From Beroe ovata (lineage: Eukaryota > Ctenophora > Nuda > Beroida > Beroidae), in contig CAMPET010000006.1 of the NCBI GenBank assembly GCA_946803715.1, positions 287,141-314,798 on the forward strand: a stretch of DNA of 27,658 nt. The letters run 5' to 3'. The notes under the pieces are model-generated. The model was not told the origin of the DNA. It ran no database searches and saw only the letters and a program-made list of their open reading frames with translations. Shown in pieces: positions 20,701 through 27,658 of this stretch; position 1 is the first letter of the stretch; the number at the start of each line of letters is the position of its first letter. The position numbers and the translations under genes were made by a program.

Positions 20701-23474
20701 ATTTTCAGCAAGCACAAGATAAAGTGAAATCTCATCTCGATCAGCTAAGAGTAACATTGTTGAGTGATGCATCCAAATTGAACAAGGTTAGTTTAGCTCT
20801 ATGATATTTGAATACTTCATTCAATAATATACCTATCGATGAATTTTGATATGAAACGAATAGGTAGGTAACTGCGTACATCACTTCATTTCAGAACAAT
20901 AACCGATCCAAAGAGAATGCAGATCTGCAAAACAAGGTGGAATCTAAAGTGGAAGAGAACATCAAACTACTGGCTGACATCAGCAAGTTGAATAACGCCC
21001 TGCCACCTAAAGGCAGTGAGTGTAGTAATCGTTTATTGGTCATCTTATTCAAACCCTTGATTCGTCAACTTGTCCATGAATGAAGCTCTATAACTTTCAA
21101 CTTGCTATCTTAAGATCTTACGCCCAAATGCAACTTCTCTTATTATACACCCGTATAACTGGATTGATTAAGCGTCCCGCCCCAGGCAGCACACCGAAGC
21201 ATCCCGAGAAGAAACTAACCCGACAGGGATCTGGCGTGAAGCAGAGGAAGCAGGAGTTCAGGGGAATGTTCGCTTGCAGGAGGGAAGATGATTCCAAACT
21301 CGTGAAGAAGCTCATCACCCAACTCAGAACTGAACTTGTCACAGGTATTATAACATAATGATGGTGTGCAATTGAGTGCAATAGAGTGCAATAGTTACTA
21401 CATGAGATAGTTACTACACCAGATATCATAGATTATTGCACAACTGTTGTTGTATCTAGTGTAAGTGATTATCGATAAAGTGCTGCGACCAGCTGAGAAT
21501 TCTTTGCGCTACTGCAATGGGCAGGGAGTATCCGTTTAAAGAGTAGAATCATTCGTCACTCCCATTTTGACTGTGCAAGTCACACTCAGTCCTGATTCAC
21601 AGGACCAGGTTCTAAACCGGGAGTGGTGGCTCACATAATGTTCATGTGTGTGCGGTATGCAGATCATTGCAATGACGAGGGTAGGATTCAGGAACTACTC
21701 ACAGCACTTATCACTGGTAAATCGCGGGGGAAACTTGGTTATTTGTGAGGAAATTTCTTAATAATATTATAATCCAAGAGGGGAGCAACAAGCTTACCAG
21801 GCAACAGACTATAGCCTGGGACTCTAAAACCTAACTAACGAGTTACTTCAAACTGTAGGTATCACTGCTGTGACACGCAAGCAGAGCAAAGACGCCGTGA
21901 TATCAGTGTTCTGGTTGGCTAACTGTCTCGCTCTGTTACAGAACCTAACCCAATTTTCCGGAGAAGAGGTGAGATCCAGCATTTTGCTTCCTCACTCATC
22001 GGACCACAAAAACTTACCTGTTCCATGTATCATGAATTGCCTACAAGAAATGGAAAGTTCTGACTTTTTTGTCAACTCCCCTGGTCTTATGTCCCTCTCT
22101 TTCTCTCTCTGACACTAATCCACCATCACCGTCAGCTGTACAACAGCCGTCTCTCGCCCGCCATGCGGGAATTTTCCCTCAAGAACTACGACTTGTCCGA
22201 CTACCGTAACCTTGTGTCAGACCAGTGTATCAACGTGTTCCATACCATTGTCAAGCTGGCCCAGGAGAACATACAACCCATGCTCATATCAGGGATGCTG
22301 GAGCGGGATTCCATACCGGGCATGAATACCAGCTTTGCGGGAGGTAGGAAAAATGCCATAAACCATACTACTGCTGAATGGTCAGAGCTTCTGAATCAGA
22401 AGTTCGAAACTAAAAATTACGCTTTTTCGGCCAATTTTCATTAGATTAACCTTCATCATTAGATTAGTATAAGCTGCTCTGGGGCAGGACTGTAGGTCGA
22501 TGGGTGGTCTCTAGGTCGGCAGATTTCCACAGGGTTGACTCATTAGTCCAACTATCACGATGTTCTAGATCTATTCATTTCAGTTCGCCGTCAAGATAAC
22601 CAAGGTTATGACACGGCTGCCATCGTTTCCCGACTGCAGTTCTACCTGCAGCTCATGACGTCAGTGAGTGTGAGCAGTCACGTGATCAAACAGTTTGTGG
22701 GGCAGGTACTGTACTTTATCAACGCATCCCTCATGAACAACCTAATTCTCCGTCGAGATTTGTGTCACTGGAGTAAGGGCATTCAAATCAGGTTTGTATA
22801 CCGTGCTCGGAGTGAATTCATTCAGGAATTAGATTGTCCTTTCTTAACTTTCAGATGTCTCATTGTGTTCAGGTCCTTTGACATCTTCGGGAACTTCGAT
22901 TTTCGATGTCTTCTCACCCACGTTTCCCACGCCAGGTACAACTTGTCCCAACTCGAACAATGGGTCCGAGAACGTGGTCTCGACCTTGACGAGAGTGGGA
23001 TCCTATCAAACCTGGCGGAGATCCGACAAGCATCGCAACTCCTCCAAATGAACAAGTCTACTCTGGACAACGCTGCCGTGATCTGTGAAACTTGTCACTC
23101 GCTCAACTCACTCCAACTACAGAAACTACTGATACTCTACTCGCCTGCATCTGACTATGAGGAGAGAGTGCCGCAATCTGTGATCAAGTAAGTGTCGCAC
23201 TACAGTGTCGCATTATTGTGTCACACCAGTGTCGCCTGGGTTTAAATCAACGTTATCAGCTCTGACTATTTGTTTTTGTAAGTTTTTCAACTACTACCTA
23301 CGTTATGTTTCAAGGTATATTTTGGAGCAACGCCCAATTCAACCCGGTATCAAGCTGATGATGGATCCTAACAAGATCAAACCGCTGACCTTCCCATTCG
23401 AGTCGCGTGACGTGGATTTCTCCATGATAAACCTACCTGCTGGACTTAGACTCGATTTTCTTGAGAGGTATTGA
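1771..23474 (+). CDS. MYO5: Class V myosin heavy chain (MYO5-like), complete spliced gene model
   Basis: Actin-based cargo motor. My exon model (coding bases): 1771-1797, 2866-2970, 6167-6338, 8042-8186, 10058-10214, 10440-10583, 11470-11551, 12111-12325, 13273-13353, 13466-13653, 13735-13957, 14037-14121, 14220-14341, 14446-14508, 14764-15002, 15107-15707, 15793-15909, 16012-16083, 16849-16955, 17173-17287, 17430-17523, 17736-17851, 18082(?)-18306, 18735-19544, 19869-19943, 20345-20545, 20709-20786, 20895-21015, 21186-21344, 21603-21716, 21859-21968, 22136-22343, 22584-22791, 22936-23187, 23315-23474. Every intron is GT-AG and every junction phase matches; the total is 5991 nt, about 1996 residues plus stop. 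Class V is shown by the motor motifs, six IQ motifs, a coiled-coil tail and a C-terminal DIL/globular tail similar to vertebrate myosin Va over its whole length. Least certain parts: the first exon (weak donor GTACCT), the 5' edge of the exon ending at 18306, and the donor at 16956. The exact paralogue symbol is not decidable. Confidence 0.96.
1798..2865 (+). other. Myosin intron 1 (1068 bases)
   Basis: No gene seen. Around 1967-2047 there is an imperfect repeat of TTATTGTTGCG-like units. The intron ends in a good pyrimidine-rich acceptor. Confidence 0.55.
2866..2970 (+). CDS. MYO5: Myosin V exon 2: N-terminal SH3-like segment
   Basis: This 35-codon exon has no ATG. It follows the pyrimidine-rich acceptor ending in CGTAG and stops at CAG|GTATGC. 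It encodes [16 protein letters not shown] and then [15 protein letters not shown], the class V N-terminal signature (RVWIP....VW). Phase 0 on both sides joins it to exon 1 and to the exon at 6167. The intervening intron of 3196 bases is the longest in the gene. Confidence 0.88.
5062..5674 (+). repeat. 19-bp minisatellite flanking the duplication
   Basis: Unit TAATTAGTAGAGGTGTCTG. About two units (TAATTCATAGAGGTGTCTG form) stand before the left duplication copy (5062-5100). About five units stand before the right copy (5581-5674), so the minisatellite is part of the duplicated unit and has expanded on the right. The N at 5580 marks an unresolved base at its start. Confidence 0.9.
5101..6159 (+). 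repeat. Direct duplication of about 480 bp (5101-5579 and 5675-6159)
   Basis: Both copies start at GTAAAACAGCAAGATCTTGT and run to CTAATTAGTCACTAATTGCC, with scattered substitutions and short indels. Shared landmarks include a GGAGA-rich purine tract and TATGACGTCATGACAC. The right copy ends a few bases before the acceptor of the exon at 6167. The left copy ends in a C run and an N. Confidence 0.95.
6167..12325 (+). CDS. MYO5: Myosin V motor domain, N-terminal half (six exons)
   Basis: Exons 6167-6338, 8042-8186, 10058-10214, 10440-10583, 11470-11551 and 12111-12325. In order they encode the PPLRNPEIL...[10 protein letters not shown] opening of the motor, the transducer-strand region [10 protein letters not shown], the P-loop GESGAGKT at 10086-10109 (about residue 160, close to its place in vertebrate myosin Va) with [11 protein letters not shown] after it, NPIME, switch [21 protein letters not shown], and [10 protein letters not shown]. 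The last exon carries the [20 protein letters not shown] helix. The catalytic residues of the P-loop and switch I are intact, so this should be an active ATPase. Codon use is moderately GC-rich (32 of 60 bases are G or C in 10441-10500). Confidence 0.96.
6330..6510 (+). repeat. 37-bp tandem repeat copying the 5' splice site of the 6167-6338 exon
   Basis: The exon end and donor (CTACACTTACTGTG|GTAAGTTGCTATAG) recur downstream as ATG|GTAAGTTGCTGTAG, GCG|GTGAGTTGCTATAG, GTG|GTATGTTGCCATAG and GTG|GAATGTTGCTGCAG. The GT dinucleotides stand at 6339, 6376, 6413 and 6460, and the decayed fifth (GA) at 6494; the first two steps are exactly 37 bases. Most units carry the palindrome GTTGCTATAGCAAC or a close variant. 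Confidence 0.9.
6525..6553 (+). repeat. Poly-C run of 29 bases after an N
   Basis: A pure C tract starts next to an undetermined base at 6524. Its real length is doubtful, because such runs are often misassembled. Confidence 0.85.
7383..7407. repeat. Perfect hairpin, 10-bp stem and 5-base loop
   Basis: ATCTAAGTCA, loop CGCAC, TGACTTAGAT. It sits within intron 3, with no sign of a terminator or RNA gene around it. Confidence 0.8.
8217..8341 (+). repeat. 13-bp minisatellite, about nine units
   Basis: Units of TGTTTGTCTGTAG / TGTTTGTCTGTTA, starting about 30 bases after the donor at 8187. One unit is interrupted by GTTGA near 8310. Confidence 0.9.
8618..8654. repeat. Inverted repeat with GCGGCA motifs
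   Basis: AAATATGCGG pairs perfectly with CCGCATATTT, enclosing 17 bases that include a second TGCGGCA. Nested GCGG/CCGC palindromes of this kind often mark small non-autonomous transposon remnants; no target-site duplication was identified. Confidence 0.6.
9396..9425. repeat. (GT)n microsatellite
   Basis: About 14 uninterrupted TG units within intron 4. Confidence 0.95.
10584..11469 (+). other. Myosin intron 6 (886 bases)
   Basis: No gene seen. A GT-rich stretch with broken repeats lies at 11100-11155. Confidence 0.6.
11652..11704. repeat. (GT)n microsatellite, about 26 units
   Basis: The longest dinucleotide tract in the window, in the intron 11552-12110. Nothing else is evident in that intron apart from AT-rich unique sequence. 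Confidence 0.95.
12326..13272 (+). other. Myosin intron 8 (947 bases), AT-rich
   Basis: No gene seen. A GCGCGC/ACGCGC-rich patch lies at 12671-12740. From about 12760 the sequence becomes AT-rich and stays so through the following coding block. An 18-bp direct repeat sits at 13135-13152 and 13183-13200. Confidence 0.65.
13135..13200 (+). repeat. 18-bp direct repeat flanking palindromic TTACTTAAG units
   Basis: TAAGTAACTTTATAGTGT occurs at both ends. Between them are tandem TACTTAAGT units, and across the right junction is the perfect palindrome GTTACTTAAGTAAC. Confidence 0.85.
13273..14508 (+). CDS. MYO5: Myosin V motor domain, upper/lower 50K block (six AT-rich exons)
   Basis: Exons 13273-13353, 13466-13653, 13735-13957, 14037-14121, 14220-14341 and 14446-14508, separated by short introns of 79 to 112 bases. 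They encode WLCHK, the [12 protein letters not shown] helix, [22 protein letters not shown] with the switch II sequence DIYGFE split between two exons, [32 protein letters not shown] and [13 protein letters not shown]. All are hallmarks of myosin V motors. Coding GC here is clearly lower than in the exons on either side (65 of 180 bases in 13741-13920). Phases join correctly to both flanks, so this is one gene and not an insertion that breaks it. Confidence 0.95.
14764..15707 (+). CDS. MYO5: Myosin V loop 2, actin-binding region, SH1 helix, converter and IQ motifs 1-4
   Basis: Exons 14764-15002 and 15107-15707. The first holds a basic, Ser-rich loop 2 ([15 protein letters not shown]), which binds actin, then VGGQF and [11 protein letters not shown]. 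The second holds the SH1 segment [18 protein letters not shown], the converter with [20 protein letters not shown], and from about 15393 the lever arm. IQ motifs 1 to 4 begin near [34 protein letters not shown] and [12 protein letters not shown]. These bind calmodulin or myosin light chains. The fourth is the least regular, because its tail lacks the usual aromatic and basic pattern. Confidence 0.96.
15793..15909 (+). CDS. MYO5: Myosin V IQ motifs 5 and 6
   Basis: A 39-codon exon in phase 0 on both sides. With the ARIIQ that ends the previous exon it makes IQ5 ([16 protein letters not shown]). IQ6 is [18 protein letters not shown]. Six IQ motifs in total is the class V number and predicts a long lever arm of about 145 residues, which suits a large-step processive motor. 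Confidence 0.95.
16012..18306 (+). CDS. MYO5: Myosin V proximal coiled-coil stalk
   Basis: Exons 16012-16083, 16849-16955, 17173-17287, 17430-17523, 17736-17851 and about 18082-18306. The first encodes [20 protein letters not shown], which matches the EARS..YKKL start of the vertebrate stalk. The others are Glu/Lys/Leu-rich heptad sequence (for example [20 protein letters not shown] and [20 protein letters not shown]). The last exon changes to an acidic Ser/Thr stretch ([19 protein letters not shown]), a glycine run and another coil ([12 protein letters not shown]). Weak points: the donor GTCGGA at 16956, and the acceptor at 18080-18081, which has no pyrimidine tract but is the only in-phase AG found near it. 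Heptads predict dimerisation. Confidence 0.85.
16084..16848 (+). other. Myosin intron between the first two stalk exons (765 bases)
   Basis: No firm coding sequence. It contains a CTATC/CATCC pyrimidine repeat (16664-16722). A possible 15-base exon GGAATGGAGGAAATG (16770-16784), between CCTCAG and GTACGA, is in phase and would add GMEEM, but support is too weak to include it in the model. Confidence 0.5.
17646..17700 (+). repeat. 12-bp tandem repeat, about four units
   Basis: Units of ATTACCTCGCTA in the intron before the exon at 17736. The last unit has diverged to TTTCCTCGTTA. Confidence 0.85.
18307..18734 (+). other. Myosin intron before the large tail exon (428 bases)
   Basis: Nothing recognisable except TTGTGTGCAAC-like repeats near 18378-18420. 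A good CTCTTTCAG acceptor closes it. Confidence 0.55.
18735..19544 (+). CDS. MYO5: Myosin V tail: large 270-codon exon with TQ-motif array
   Basis: Clean boundaries (TCTTTCAG|GAC and AAG|GTAATA), phase 0 on both sides, open throughout. It is the largest exon and explains most of the extra length over vertebrate myosin Va. The first 120 residues are rich in Ser, Thr, Asn, Gln and His, with few heptads. They carry eight short [TVI]Q motifs: ATQH, VTQC, STQR, ITQA, ATQC, GVQC, ATQA and TIQA. A short coil follows ([20 protein letters not shown]), then a Ser/Asp-rich segment and a final coil leading into the next exon. I do not recognise a named domain. By position (after the proximal coil, about residues 1166-1435) it corresponds to the mid-tail where vertebrate myosin Va binds the LC8 light chain. 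Confidence 0.9.
19545..19868 (+). other. Myosin intron after the large tail exon (324 bases)
   Basis: Unique-looking sequence with no repeat or gene. It ends in TTCTGCAG. Confidence 0.55.
19869..21015 (+). CDS. MYO5: Myosin V distal coiled coil
   Basis: Exons 19869-19943, 20345-20545, 20709-20786 and 20895-21015. They encode [11 protein letters not shown], a long charged helix ([18 protein letters not shown] and further through [19 protein letters not shown]), [18 protein letters not shown] and [20 protein letters not shown]. This is the medial-to-distal coiled coil before the globular tail. The acceptor at 20345 lies directly after a CT-rich minisatellite that acts as an extended pyrimidine tract. 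Confidence 0.92.
20150..20337 (+). repeat. CT-rich minisatellite before a splice acceptor
   Basis: Repeated CCTCACTCCCTCACCTCCT units of slightly varying length, with an N at 20257. They run almost to the acceptor GTTTCCAG of the exon at 20345 and so form an unusually long pyrimidine tract. Confidence 0.9.
21186..23474 (+). CDS. MYO5: Myosin V cargo-binding globular tail with DIL region and stop codon
   Basis: Exons 21186-21344, 21603-21716, 21859-21968, 22136-22343, 22584-22791, 22936-23187 and 23315-23474. Class V globular-tail landmarks appear in order: [39 protein letters not shown]...[48 protein letters not shown] followed by [17 protein letters not shown], then [29 protein letters not shown] and the ending DFLERY before TGA at 23472-23474. 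This domain binds cargo adaptors, and in vertebrates it folds back on the motor to inhibit it. No frameshift or missing segment is seen. Confidence 0.97.
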
Positions 23475-24550
23475 TTATTGAGCGACCAATTTCGGACAGT
23501 CGAGTGGAGTAATAATTGTCGATTTCTTGGAAATGAAGGTGGCTTTAATAAGGTCTTTTTTCCTCTGTTTTATGATGCCGTGATGAATCTTGTTTAGTTC
23601 CTACTTGACGTAAGTAAATCTCGGTCACTACCATCGGATCAAATCAATCACAAAAGAGATTTGACAATGGTGTCTGCATTTACCAAGTAAAGTGTTAAAA
23701 CGTTTAAATAATGCTTTGAAAACAAATTTGCTCATAGCTGGCATATGAGCGTTAAGATATATTTGGGTTTTATTTGTAAATTCAGCCAATTTTACTGAAT
23801 ATTTGTATGAAATTTGCTTAATTCAACAGAACTCTTGTTTATACGATACCTAGTATATAGGTGTTTAAAACTCTTTATTTCATAGAATGTTTGATTTGAT
23901 TTCGCAGTGACTTACTTAAAAGAGGTGTCGTGTTCTAATGTTCTTAAACATTGTCATTTCGCTTTAATTGGAGAGATAGAATACAGTTAGTTTAATGCAT
24001 CTCCGTATTTGAATTTGATATTGGCCATGCTTGATGCTAAATATTTTCATTATTTATGGCATGATTAAGAATTCTATGAGTGAGTAACCTTTGTTAGTTG
24101 TAACTTTGAAATTTCGTTTTGTCTTGAAAATCGTAATCACTGAAGCTAAAAATTGTTTCCTTTCGCACAATTGTCAAATCACATAACGGATGCGCCAGCA
24201 TGTCTGTCGGCGGCCGTGACACATTTGCTATGGTATTCGCGCAAGATTTGCAATTATTGGCGTTCTGTAGAGCGCGCGTGGGAAACACGAGAAATTCCAA
24301 ATTGAGACAATTTGCTATTGGAATGATAGCGAAATGACAGCGAAACGATTGTTTGATTGGAACTATAGTACATGAAAATCAGTGACAAGAATTTTAGCGA
24401 CAATAAATCAAGAAAATACATGTCAATCCGTCGCATGCAATGACCATGTTATTCCTCTTCATTAACCAATTTCTAGCAATTATCTCGATAATTTACAATG
24501 GAATGTTGAGCATATTTCCGTGATACACGACACACGGATAAACTCAGTCC
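23475..24550. other. Convergent intergenic region with both 3' untranslated regions
   Basis: Separates the stop codons of the myosin (+) and the receptor (-). AT-rich, with no open frame worth calling. It contains AATAAA on the + strand at 24402. On the - strand AATAAA occurs at 23879-23874 and 23774-23769 (seen as TTTATT on the + strand). Confidence 0.7.
24402..24407 (+). terminator. Candidate polyadenylation signal of the myosin gene
   Basis: AATAAA, the first canonical hexamer on the + strand after the myosin stop codon, 928 bases downstream. I saw no closer AATAAA or ATTAAA; an AGTAAA variant lies near 23688. If used, the 3' UTR would be about 0.95 kb. Confidence 0.4.
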
Positions 24551-26022
24551 TCAGCATGTATTTTCCTCGCTTTGCCGCGTGTATTTAGCCCGAGTTCGAG
24601 GCGTACTACACCGTGACCTCTCTAGCATGTGTTTGGGGAGGCTGAACAGGTCTGATGTCTTGTTGGTAATGTTCACCAGGGGGACACTCCGATAGGGACT
24701 TGTCGGAGATTCCTGATTGAGTTCCTCCTCATCCGTTAGGACGCAGTTGCAGAGTAGACCCACTTCCTGGACAAACTGCCGTGATCGGAAGAGAAAGATC
24801 AGAGGATTGATAGCGCTGTTGAAGTAAACCAGCATCTCCGAGATGGACCGGTAGTAGAACCAAAACTGTGAGCTCTTGTCTGTGTTGTCCACTTTGAAGA
24901 ACACGAGAATGTAGCGCGGAACATAGCATACTGTGAAGGCCAGTGCAACAATGAGTGCCGTGCGGGATGCCCGTAGTAATGGACTACTTTTCCCACGGTT
25001 ACGAGCGCGCTCCTTCACCGCCAGAGTGTGCAGTCTGATGATGTTCACAAGGGAAGTGAATGCCAGGATGGTGTTGCTGATGACAAATGTGGGAACGAAG
25101 AGGAAGTCCACGTATTTGATGAGGTAGGAGTGTGTGAGAATATCCCACATGCAGTACAGGAAGACAGGGTTGTAAATGTAGACTGTTCGATAGAAGTAGG
25201 GAATGAGAGCGATCAGAACACTGACCACCCATGACGTCACCTGGTGGTGGAGAACATGTGTTTAAACAAGACGTGTTACACAACTGTTTCCCCTCTCATC
25301 TCTAAGTTTTGATATTGTCTTGAAACTATATCTGGAATATTAAAATATCTGGTGATATGAAGTGTCGACTCACAGTTGCGATGATAGATTTCTTGTAAGT
25401 TATGAGGAGTTTGTACCGCAGTGGGAAACGAAGTGCAGCATACCGGTCCAGAGCTATGAAACAAACAGCGAAGAACGAAACCTGTAGGGGTGGGGGTGTT
25501 AGATCTAGGACATGCCAGTAGAATAATATGATATATCAGCGCGTGGTACAGTCCTATCTTTCCTTCATTACATCAACATGTATACAATGTTCACTGTACA
25601 TTGTACACTGTGTACACTGTACATGGTACATGCAAATTGCAAAGTGGTGTCAAGTACAATTTTGTTCTAGAGAGTAACATAACTTATGAATGCTGATTAC
25701 TGGCTGCTGATTATTCTGAAATGCGCTTTGATGCGTCAATATTTCAAACTGTGCCATCAGCTGTCATCAGCCACTGTTGGCAACTGTACAAGGGGGCCGG
25801 GGGTGGGCAAATGTCTAACGGTGCCAGCTCTATTTGACCACCTCGTCGAATCTAAGATTTTCACGGTGGTATGGTGTCAAGATAGCACTCGTCTCCGCTC
25901 TAAATTATAGGTTACCACATGGTTTAAGCAGTAAAGTACATCATTCTCTCAAATTATAGATGCTAATAAGTAGTGTTGATAAGATTAAAAAGTATGTACC
26001 AGTAAACATTAAACAAAGAGTA

Positions 26023-26073
<51 letters not shown>

Positions 26074-27346
26074 GCACCCCGTGGTAACAGGTGTTATCGA
26101 TTCATTTAACGGTCGGGTGACCGGGGCAGACGTCTGTGACAGGACAGTGGGCGCCATCATGACAAAGGTTATAATGTGGTGGTAGCAACACACGCAAACA
26201 CACAGACAGACACGCACACTCATTCATTGAATTAAATAGTTGTATCAATAACCCCCTGGCCCCTGGTGAACCCCTATTGATAACAATGAGACATGAGTCC
26301 CAGAGACATACTTCATGCTACAGGACCGATACCGTCTAACGGTAGAAATTGACGATGGAATTGACACAGATTGCAATTAAGCAATTATCGCATTCCCGAC
26401 ACAATTATAGGTGACACTCTTCATATTATAACACAGTGCAGTGTGCACGGTACTGCTCCCTCACCTGTCTAGCTGAGAAGTACACCACTCCAGATACATT
26501 GCAGAGGACTGATCCAATGACACCGCCACCACCCGGCATTCCATACTTCCTGTCATTGAGCAGCGAGGATATGACGATAGGGAGCTGGAAAACTGACAGG
26601 CACAAATCACTGACAACCTGTAACAGAGATGGGTATTGCTGATCAACTGGTCACAGAAATCATATCGGAATAGGGGGGGGGGAGTAGGTTAACTGATCAG
26701 TGGATTTATTTCAAAAATGGGGAGAGCATCTAGCTAATATATGAGTGTAACACTGTAACGGACATCAACAGCCGACTCACCAAGCATAGGATAAACATGT
26801 TGCTCGGGAGCCGTTTCTTGAACAATCTGAAGAGAGCGATGCACATCAGGACGTTTCCAAGGAACGCAGTTGCCATGACAACAATGTTCTCCACTGCGAG
26901 AAACACTTCCAGGGTGGGTATTGTGGGGAATGGAGACATTTCTGAGGAAGTGGGGGGAGTTTAATTATCTATTTTAGTGCGGCGAGATATATAATGAAGA
27001 ATTGGAGAATTTATGAAGTTTCAGTGAGACATTAGATACAAGTCGAATAGAGAGTTCAAAAGTTCCAAATTTTGTCAAATGTGTAGAGCCGAACAAAGAA
27101 ACGCGCACAGGCTATGTTACATATTGTGCTGTGTTGACACTCTGCGACATCGGTCCATTAAATTTCTCAGTGTCACGGAATATACTAATTGTAACTACCT
27201 GCATCAATCCTAATACTAAAATACTCTAGTGCTTCGTTGAAGTTGTACCAATTCAGGTTGGGAACGTCAAAATTCGAGTTGGGAGTAACAAATAGAGAGG
27301 CATGTGTTACAATTAGAGGGGGAGAATAGCAGGAATTTAGATACAT
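24551..27346 (-). CDS. Rhodopsin-family (class A) G-protein-coupled receptor, orphan
   Basis: Exons on the - strand in transcript order: 27346-27199, 26941-26781, 26617-26465, 25481-25374, 25240-24551 (stop TGA at 24553-24551). Phases all join; the total is 1260 nt, about 419 residues. TM1 has LGNVL (N1.50), TM2 LVVSD (D2.50), and a Cys lies before TM3 (VLCN). TM3 ends ALDRY and is followed by PLRY. TM4 has SW, the second extracellular loop has a Cys (YCMWD), TM5 has a Pro (FVPTF). TM6 is FTVCYVP, with Tyr replacing the usual Trp of CWxP. TM7 is FNSAINPLIF, with Phe replacing the Tyr of NPxxY. A Cys pair (LLCNC) after helix 8 could be palmitoylated. There is no TM7 lysine, so it is not an opsin. 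It should be a plasma-membrane receptor; the ligand cannot be named. Confidence 0.93.
25586..25632. repeat. TGTACA palindrome cluster
   Basis: TGTACATTGTACACTGTGTACACTGTACATGGTACA: at least four overlapping or adjacent self-complementary TGTACA or GTGTACAC-type units that can fold into alternative hairpins. Confidence 0.8.
26021..26073. repeat. (AC)n microsatellite
   Basis: Interrupted (AC)n inside the GPCR intron; (GT)n on the transcribed strand. Confidence 0.95.
27199..27346 (-). CDS. Probable first coding exon of the GPCR (extracellular N-terminus)
   Basis: Reads MYLNSCYSPPLIVTHASLF, then an Asn-rich stretch (NLNWYNFNEALEYF), ending GCAG|GTAGTT. The single leftover G joins AA before ATG at 26941-26939 to make a Glu codon and keeps the frame, giving about 50 extra extracellular residues. 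Without it the receptor would start at the ATG at 26939 with only about a dozen residues before TM1. The acceptor CTCAG at 26946-26942, directly before AAATG, supports splicing here. The donor is imperfect and there is no clear signal peptide, so this exon is tentative. Confidence 0.45.
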
Positions 27347-27658
27347 TTTCCCAGCACTGTTTCCATGCACTTTCGCGTCGCGCTGTCAGATTGGAAGATA
27401 TGGGTTCTTGAGTTATTGATAAATGCCAGTGAAGTCAAAAAATCAACTCCATGACTTTAATCAGGATGGAATCTCAGAAGGTGTCGCAAGTCAAAATAAC
27501 TGCTAAAAGTGGTGTGTGTCGCAAGTTTATCGTGCAAGTGATCGGAAAGAGTCCTAAGTGCCGGTAGTTGAAAGTTTAAACTGTGACATCGGGATTTATC
27601 AGCTACATCGCGACCGCCGCGCTGCCGTCTATGGTGTGTGTGTGTGTGTGTGTGTGTG
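27347..27658. other. Region upstream of the GPCR start, ending in (GT)n
   Basis: Would hold the 5' UTR or proximal promoter of the receptor if the exon at 27199-27346 is right. The last kilobase has no other gene. A CpG-rich patch (GCGACCGCCGCGCTGCCG) lies at 27609-27626, and (GT)n fills 27634-27658 to the window end. Confidence 0.5.

Larger units (their letters stand above)
25482..26464 (-). other. GPCR intron between the TM2-TM3 and DRY exons (983 bases)
   Basis: Contains a nested palindromic cluster of TGTACA units (25586-25632) and an (AC)n tract (26021-26073). No gene seen in it. Confidence 0.75.

Noticed and set aside
24551-25481. Receptor as an opsin
   Set aside because: The TM7 position that carries the retinal-binding lysine in opsins is not lysine here, and NPxxY is NPLIF.

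Overview
This is nuclear DNA from an invertebrate animal. It holds two intron-rich protein genes with GT-AG introns, arranged tail to tail, plus many microsatellites, minisatellites and non-coding repeats. I see no operons, prokaryotic signals, rRNA, tRNA or CRISPR. The species cannot be fixed from sequence alone. The high intron number (about 35 coding exons in one gene) and an exon layout close to the generic animal gene argue against an intron-poor lineage such as flies.

The + strand from 1771 to 23474 carries an essentially complete class V myosin heavy chain gene (MYO5-like). I assembled it exon by exon. All exon phases agree and the model totals 5991 nt (about 1996 residues plus stop), against about 1850 for vertebrate myosin Va. 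In order it encodes: a 9-codon first exon and an SH3-like N-terminal segment (1771-2970, easily missed because the second exon has no ATG); the ATPase motor (6167-15400) with P-loop, switch I, switch II, SH1 helix and converter; six IQ motifs (about 15393-15909); a coiled-coil stalk (16012-18306); one large 270-codon exon unlike the rest (18735-19544); a second coiled coil (19869-21015); and the C-terminal cargo-binding globular tail with the DIL region (21186-23474).

The - strand from 27346 to 24551 carries a five-exon rhodopsin-family (class A) G-protein-coupled receptor of about 419 residues. It has all seven membrane segments, a DRY motif, and altered CWxP and NPxxY motifs. The two genes converge, with stop codons 1076 bases apart, and their 3' untranslated regions may overlap.

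The most interesting signal is in the large myosin tail exon: eight [TVI]Q motifs, six of them spaced 11-12 residues apart in two runs. This looks like a multivalent docking array for dynein light chain LC8 (DYNLL), in the part of the tail where vertebrate myosin Va has a single LC8 site. Other notable points are a 37-bp tandem repeat that copies the 5' splice site of a motor exon, an AT-rich block of motor exons, a roughly 480-bp duplication ending at a splice acceptor, and (GT)n tracts at both window ends that suggest assembly breakpoints.
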